In this document: piece by piece, positions 59,392-64,000 of the stretch
Position numbering within the stretch: position 1 is the first letter of the stretch
Layout of the letters: every line of letters starts with the position of its first letter
Assembly (NCBI GenBank): GCA_027488375.1
Contig: JAIYBW010000005.1
Span: 186,001-250,000, forward strand
Origin: Pseudomonadota bacterium
GTDB lineage: Bacteria; Bdellovibrionota; Bacteriovoracia; Bacteriovoracales; Bacteriovoracaceae
DNA: 64,000 nt
Direction: 5' to 3'
Translations under genes and position numbers: made by a program
Notes under the pieces: model-generated
Databases searched by the model: none
The model's input: the letters and a program-made list of their open reading frames with translations, nothing else
Told to the model about the DNA's origin: nothing

Positions 59392-61287
59392 ATGAAATTA
59401 AACCGCATACAAGAACTAGAAAAGCTCATCTTAAAACATAAAGATCTTTATTATCGAGGCTTCGCTGAAATATCAGATGAAGCCTTTGATCAATTAGAAG
59501 ATGAATTAAAAAAATTAGATCCCCTGAATCCAGTCCTCAATATCGTTGGATCGGCTACCCAGGAAACTAGCGAGAAAGTTCAGCATAAAAAGAAAATGCT
59601 CAGCTTGGATAAAACTTATAATGAAGTTGATTTAGTTAAATGGATGGAGAAAAAATCAGTTTTAAGTGTTTATAAAATTGATGGATCAAGTTGTTCGCTT
59701 ATCTTTCAAAATGGACACCTCGTGACCGCCAAAACCAGAGGTGATGGTTCATTTGGTGAGAATATAACATCTAAGGCAATTTATATCTCTAATCTCCCCA
59801 AATCAATCCCAAATCAAGGTGAGGTTGAAATTAGAGGTGAAATTTTTTGTAGAGAAAAAAACTTTTTTCAACTATCTCAAGAGATGGAAAGTCTTAAATT
59901 AGAAAGACCGAGTTCACAAAGAAATATTGTGGCCGGGCTTTTAGGACGGAAAGAGAATATTCAGCTGGCAAAACACCTAAGCTTTAAAGCTTTTGATATA
60001 ATAAGTGATGAAAAAATGCAGTATGAACATCAGAAGATGGAAAAACTGCAAATGCTTGGTTTTGAAATTCCAGAATATGAAATTCACAAAAATGAATCTG
60101 ACCTCAAGAAAAGAATTAATGAGGCGAAAGATTTCATGTTAAAAGGTGATTATCTTATCGATGGTCTAGTCTTTGTTATGGATGATCTTAAGCTTCATGC
60201 AGAACTAGGTGAAACCGCTCATCATCCTCGCTATAAAATAGCCTTTAAATTTGCGGGAGATACCAAGAATACAGTGATTCAAAATATTGAATGGGGTGTT
60301 TCAAGAAATGGAATCCTAACTCCTGTGGCCAATGTTGAACCTGTGGAATTATCTGGGGCAATGATTTCAAGAGTAACCTTACATAATTTTGGTCTTGTAA
60401 AAAACTTCAACCTTAAATCAGGTGATGAAATTGAAATCATAAGATCCGGTGAAGTTATTCCAAAATTTTTAGGAGTTAAAAAAGCCAAAACAGGGGGATT
60501 TGAATTTCCTACAAATTGCCCAAGTTGTGGATCTAGGCTCACTATTCAAGACATCTGGCTCAGTTGTGACAATGAAATATGTCCGGCTAAAATAAAAGAA
60601 GAAATACTCAATTACGTCCATAAATCTGGTATTGATGATCTCTCTGACAAAAGACTTGATGAGATGATCAATAGGGGAATCATTTCAAATATTGAAGATC
60701 TCTATAAGATTAATATAGAAACCTTACTTAAACTTGATAAGGTCAAAGATAAACTCGCCACGAAAATCTATGAAAATATACAAAAAACGAAGCAACAAAA
60801 TCTTATTCAATTTATATCTGCCATAGGACTGGAAGGAGTTTCGGCTGCCAAAACCGAAAAGATTATTTCCCATGGATTTAATAGTCTAGAAAAAATATTG
60901 TCGTTAGATGTTGAGAAATTAAAAAATATTGATGGATTTGCTGATAAGTCATCTCAAGCTTTTATTGAGTCTCTCTTTAAAAAGAAGAAGATGATTTCTA
61001 ATCTTATTCAACTTGGTGTTGAGGTCAAGAGTGATGAACTTATCAGTGGTGAGGGGCCCTTAAAAAATATGAAGTTCTGTATCACTGGGGAATTGACCAT
61101 GCCACGAAACGAGTTTGAAAAAATAATTAAGAAAAACGGTGGCATTATGGTGAGTTCAGTTTCGAAAAATACTAATTACCTTATCACAAATGAAATAGAG
61201 AGTAGCTCGAGCAAGTTTACTAAGGCCAAGGATCTTGGAATTCCGATAATGACGGAAAATGAACTTTTATCCATGATCGGAGAATAA
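59392..61287 (+). CDS. ligA: NAD-dependent DNA ligase LigA
   Basis: 631 residues, slightly short for the family. The NAD-binding Ia domain has DLYYRGFAEISDEAFDQLEDEL, in which a usually conserved Tyr is Phe. The adenylated Lys lies in VYKIDGSSC (about residue 94). The OB fold, the zinc motif CPSCGSRL with CDNEICPAK (about 380-400), HhH repeats and a C-terminal BRCT domain (about 555-631, MKFCITGELTMPRNE) are all present. It joins Okazaki fragments and repair nicks. radA begins one base after its stop. Confidence 0.95.
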   Translation: MKLNRIQELEKLILKHKDLYYRGFAEISDEAFDQLEDELKKLDPLNPVLNIVGSATQETSEKVQHKKKMLSLDKTYNEVDLVKWMEKKSVLSVYKIDGSSCSLIFQNGHLVTAKTRGDGSFGENITSKAIYISNLPKSIPNQGEVEIRGEIFCREKNFFQLSQEMESLKLERPSSQRNIVAGLLGRKENIQLAKHLSFKAFDIISDEKMQYEHQKMEKLQMLGFEIPEYEIHKNESDLKKRINEAKDFMLKGDYLIDGLVFVMDDLKLHAELGETAHHPRYKIAFKFAGDTKNTVIQNIEWGVSRNGILTPVANVEPVELSGAMISRVTLHNFGLVKNFNLKSGDEIEIIRSGEVIPKFLGVKKAKTGGFEFPTNCPSCGSRLTIQDIWLSCDNEICPAKIKEEILNYVHKSGIDDLSDKRLDEMINRGIISNIEDLYKINIETLLKLDKVKDKLATKIYENIQKTKQQNLIQFISAIGLEGVSAAKTEKIISHGFNSLEKILSLDVEKLKNIDGFADKSSQAFIESLFKKKKMISNLIQLGVEVKSDELISGEGPLKNMKFCITGELTMPRNEFEKIIKKNGGIMVSSVSKNTNYLITNEIESSSSKFTKAKDLGIPIMTENELLSMIGE

Positions 61288-61288
61288 A

Positions 61289-62668
61289 ATGGCGAAAATT
61301 AAAACGGTTTTTACTTGCCAAGAATGTGGTCACCAATCCCCTAAGTGGCTTGGGAAGTGTCCTGATTGTCAGAACTGGAATTCATTTACGGAAGAAGAAT
61401 TTGTCAAACCTTCTAAGGTTGCTGCTGCAAAATCAATTCATGGTAAGGAAAGTCGTCCTAAGACAATTAATGAAGTCGAAATGGAGAGAGTTGATCGTTA
61501 CCAAACAAGTATTGGAGAATTTGATCGAGTTATGGGCGGCGGAGTCACGATTGGTTCACTAACACTCATTGGCGGAGAGCCAGGAATAGGTAAATCAACT
61601 TTACTGATGGAAGTCTGTGGAAAATTACTCAAGACATATTCAGATGAAAAAATCCTCTATGTTAGTGGTGAAGAATCTGAATCTCAGGTGGCCGGCCGCT
61701 CAAAGCGGCTAGGTGTGGAGAATTCTAGTTTTTACATTTATCATGAAACCAATTGGCAAAAAATAATTGAACAAGTCAAAATTTTAAAACCAAAGTTTCT
61801 TGTTTTAGATTCAATTCAAACCACACATTCAAGTCAAATCGAATCAGCTGCAGGGACTCTCTCTCAAATTAGAGAAGTTACCTATGAATTAATGAACTAT
61901 GCCAAGGCTTTTAATCTCACCTGCTTTATCATTGGTCATGTGACCAAAGAAGGCCAAATTGCTGGACCAAAAATCCTAGAACACATGGTTGATACCGTCA
62001 TTTATTTCGAAGGAGATCAATTTGGCCAATATAGAATGTTAAGAGTCATGAAGAATAGATTTGGAAATACCAACGAGGTTGGTATTTTTGAGATGCAAGA
62101 AAGTGGTCTTTTAGAAATTAAAAATCCTTCACAATATTTTTTAGATCAATCACTACCAGGATCCTATGGACGTTCTCTAACTTGTATACTTGAAGGGAGC
62201 CGATCCTTATTTGTCGAGATTCAGGCCTTGGTGGTTGAAAATAAATTCGCCGTGGGCAGAAGAACAACACAAGGTTTAGATTCAAATCGGGTGGCCCTAT
62301 TGGTTGCTGTTATTGATAAATATTTGGGGATACCACTTTCGTATAATGATATTTATGTGAACGTCGTCGGTGGGATAAAGTTAAGCACGCGAGAAAATGA
62401 TCTTTCGGTTATTGCATCACTCTTGAGTTCATATCATGGAAAGGCTATCCCAGGAGATACCATTTTTCTTGGGGAAGTAGGTCTCACGGGAGAAGTAAGA
62501 TCAGTGCCCATGATGGAAATGCGGCTCAAAGAAATCTCTCAAATGAATTATAAGAGAGTGATTACTTCTAAGCGGGCGGCGGAAGATTTTAAGGGAAAAT
62601 ATAAAATTGAGCTCACTGGGATTACAAAGGCCAGTGAGCTTAATGCACTTCTTTTTAAAAAATCATAA
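61289..62668 (+). CDS. radA: DNA repair protein RadA
   Basis: RecA-like branch-migration helicase, 459 residues. The N-terminal zinc finger is CQECGHQSPKWLGKCPDCQNW, Walker A is GGEPGIGKSTLLMEV (about 95-109), the RadA-specific KNRFG is in MKNRFGNTNEVGIF, and the Lon-protease-like C-terminal domain has IKLSTRENDLSVIASLLSS and GEVGLTGEVRSV. It is co-transcribed with ligA and converges with glpK, overlapping it by six bases. Confidence 0.96.
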   Translation: MAKIKTVFTCQECGHQSPKWLGKCPDCQNWNSFTEEEFVKPSKVAAAKSIHGKESRPKTINEVEMERVDRYQTSIGEFDRVMGGGVTIGSLTLIGGEPGIGKSTLLMEVCGKLLKTYSDEKILYVSGEESESQVAGRSKRLGVENSSFYIYHETNWQKIIEQVKILKPKFLVLDSIQTTHSSQIESAAGTLSQIREVTYELMNYAKAFNLTCFIIGHVTKEGQIAGPKILEHMVDTVIYFEGDQFGQYRMLRVMKNRFGNTNEVGIFEMQESGLLEIKNPSQYFLDQSLPGSYGRSLTCILEGSRSLFVEIQALVVENKFAVGRRTTQGLDSNRVALLVAVIDKYLGIPLSYNDIYVNVVGGIKLSTRENDLSVIASLLSSYHGKAIPGDTIFLGEVGLTGEVRSVPMMEMRLKEISQMNYKRVITSKRAAEDFKGKYKIELTGITKASELNALLFKKS

Positions 62669-64000
62669 AAACATTCTTTGAATCGTTTTATTCCAAAGAT
62701 TTTTTTTATCAGAAAAGTAGTTGTTTTTTTCTGGGTTAAATTCTTTTTCAAGTTTCCAAAGCTTATGTAAATCTTGGATTTCAACTTCTTTTTTTCCAAT
62801 GAGTGCACCTAAGGCTACACCGAAAGCTGTTGTATCGATGACTTGTGGTCTTAAAATTTTATTTTCAGAAAAATTCGATTGGATCTGAAGCAGTAAATTA
62901 TTAGCAGCGGCACCACCATCAACTCTTATGTCATTAAGCTTCGAGAAATCTTTCTTAAAGCTTTCTACAGAATCATTGACTGAAAGTGCAATACCTTCGA
63001 GACAGGCGCGGGCAATATGAGACTTACTCGTTCCTCTTGTTAATCCTACAATGGCCGCTTTGGCCTCTGAATTCCAGTAGGGAGTTCCGATACCCGTAAA
63101 AAATGGCATAAAGAGGACATCCCGCATTTGATTGAGGTCGTGAACTTCTCTCGCTAGTGTTTCTACCTCTGGTGATTGATGGATCATGTTCAAATTATCT
63201 CGGAGCCACTGAACGGCCGCACCTGCGATATAAGCAGCTCCTTCAAGGGCATATATTTTTTTTCCAGCATGATAAAAAGCAGCTGTGGTCAAAAGACCCT
63301 GACGGGAGTGAATAATAGATTCCCCAGTGTTGAGAAGTAAAAAAGCACCTGTTCCATAAGTGCACTTTAAATCTCCAGGTCGAACACAGGTTTGTCCAAA
63401 AAGTGCTGCTTGTTGATCACCAAGAATGGAAAGAATAGGTATTCCATCTGGTAAAAAATCACAGCCCAGTGTTGTGCCGAAATGGCTAAAGGACTCTTTT
63501 ATTTCTGGTAAAAAATCTTTTGAAAGACCAAAAAAATTAATGAGCTCATCATCCCATTGAAATGTTTCAAGTCCCATGAGCATGGTTCGAGAGGCATTAG
63601 AAGGCTCGGTCGCAAAGCTTTTACCTTGAGTAAGCTTATAAAGGAGAAAAGTATCAACCGTAGATAAGTTCAAATCTTTTTTATCTGCAGCAGTTTTAAC
63701 AGCAGGAACATGATCGAGAAGCCATCTCATCTTAGAGGCAGAAAAATAAGGATCTAGAGGCAGCCCTGTTCGTGTTTTATATGGCCCATAACTGGCCTTT
63801 TTATCTTCACAAAAATTAAATGTCCGTCGATCTTGCCAGACAATAGCGTTGGCGAGTGGTTCACCTTTTTTATTATAGGCACAGGTGGTTTCTCTTTGGT
63901 TTGTAATCCCAATTGCTAAAATATCTTTAGCAGAAATATTTTGCCTAGAGACAATAGAGAGTACTGAGGCCTTAACTGAAGCCCAGATATCATTGAGGTC
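62663..64000 (-). CDS. glpK: Glycerol kinase, 5' end beyond window
   Basis: FGGY-family kinase forming glycerol 3-phosphate. The frame is open to the window end (64000), so the ATG at 63730 is internal; 445 residues of about 495 are visible. Landmarks are AIGITNQRETT and NAIVWQDRRT upstream of 63730, then TGLPLDPYFSASKMRWLLDHV, SILGDQQAALFGQTC, CTYGTGAFLLLNTG and IRVDGGAAANNLLLQIQSNF. It points to glycerol or glycerophospholipid use. Confidence 0.95.
   Translation of the reverse strand, partial: DLNDIWASVKASVLSIVSRQNISAKDILAIGITNQRETTCAYNKKGEPLANAIVWQDRRTFNFCEDKKASYGPYKTRTGLPLDPYFSASKMRWLLDHVPAVKTAADKKDLNLSTVDTFLLYKLTQGKSFATEPSNASRTMLMGLETFQWDDELINFFGLSKDFLPEIKESFSHFGTTLGCDFLPDGIPILSILGDQQAALFGQTCVRPGDLKCTYGTGAFLLLNTGESIIHSRQGLLTTAAFYHAGKKIYALEGAAYIAGAAVQWLRDNLNMIHQSPEVETLAREVHDLNQMRDVLFMPFFTGIGTPYWNSEAKAAIVGLTRGTSKSHIARACLEGIALSVNDSVESFKKDFSKLNDIRVDGGAAANNLLLQIQSNFSENKILRPQVIDTTAFGVALGALIGKKEVEIQDLHKLWKLEKEFNPEKNNYFSDKKNLWNKTIQRMFL

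Overview
The window is chromosomal DNA around a replication origin. It is low in GC (roughly 38-40% by eye), densely packed and rich in operons. Gene content and order suggest a member of the Bdellovibrionota, most like the low-GC Bacteriovorax/Halobacteriovorax side of the predatory bacteria. The grounds are a dnaA-dnaN-recF-gyrB-gyrA block, an rpmH-rnpA-yidD-yidC-mnmE-mnmG-rsmG-parA-parB-bactofilin-atp block, parS of the form TGTTCCACGTGGAACA, two b-type ATP synthase subunits with the F0 a and c genes elsewhere, and many lipoproteins, TPR proteins and Mot-type proteins. This placement is inference; there is no rRNA here to confirm it.

Layout. 1-248: 5' part of a GYF_2-like gene (minus). 331-7987 (minus): an operon of exactly the seven membrane-arm subunits of NADH dehydrogenase I (nuoA, H, J, K, L, M, N). 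8133-17095 (plus): mfd, two periplasmic folding factors (PpiC-type, SurA-like), pdxA, uvrA. 17195-26734 (plus): a tight six-gene cluster of PEGA/TPR lipoprotein, MotA, MotB, a membrane protein that looks like a natural FliF-FliG fusion, a small outer-membrane barrel and a 1737-residue lipoprotein. 26797-38458 (minus): F0 genes (atpZ, I, B, E), a TPR lipoprotein, gyrA, gyrB, recF, dnaN, the probable oriC (36387-36824) and dnaA. 38656-46902 (plus): rpmH to parB plus a bactofilin. 46984-52790 (plus): atpF', F, H, A, G, D, C. 52966-64000: an unrecognised 660-residue membrane protein, a patatin/lytic transglycosylase pair (minus), a small HTH/coiled-coil gene coupled to an envelope protein, ligA, radA, and the 3' part of glpK (minus).

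Two features stand out. First, the 17-27 kb cluster reads as a compact ion-driven motor without flagellar axial genes: stator (MotA/MotB), a rotor-like FliF/FliG fusion with a signal peptide and transmembrane anchor, and envelope or surface partners in the same transcription unit. Second, an 18-bp near-palindrome, YTGSYCCTATAGARSCAR with an invariant CCTATAGA core, occurs six times. Five copies lie within 13.4 kb over yidC-mnmE-parB-atp and one lies within the FliF/FliG-like gene. The outer arms co-vary so pairing is kept, and all six copies point away from the probable origin. It is not the parS site, which is present separately in two perfect copies.

Almost everything between 26.8 and 54.9 kb is transcribed away from oriC. 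The 8.1-26.7 kb block and the patatin/transglycosylase pair are head-on to replication.
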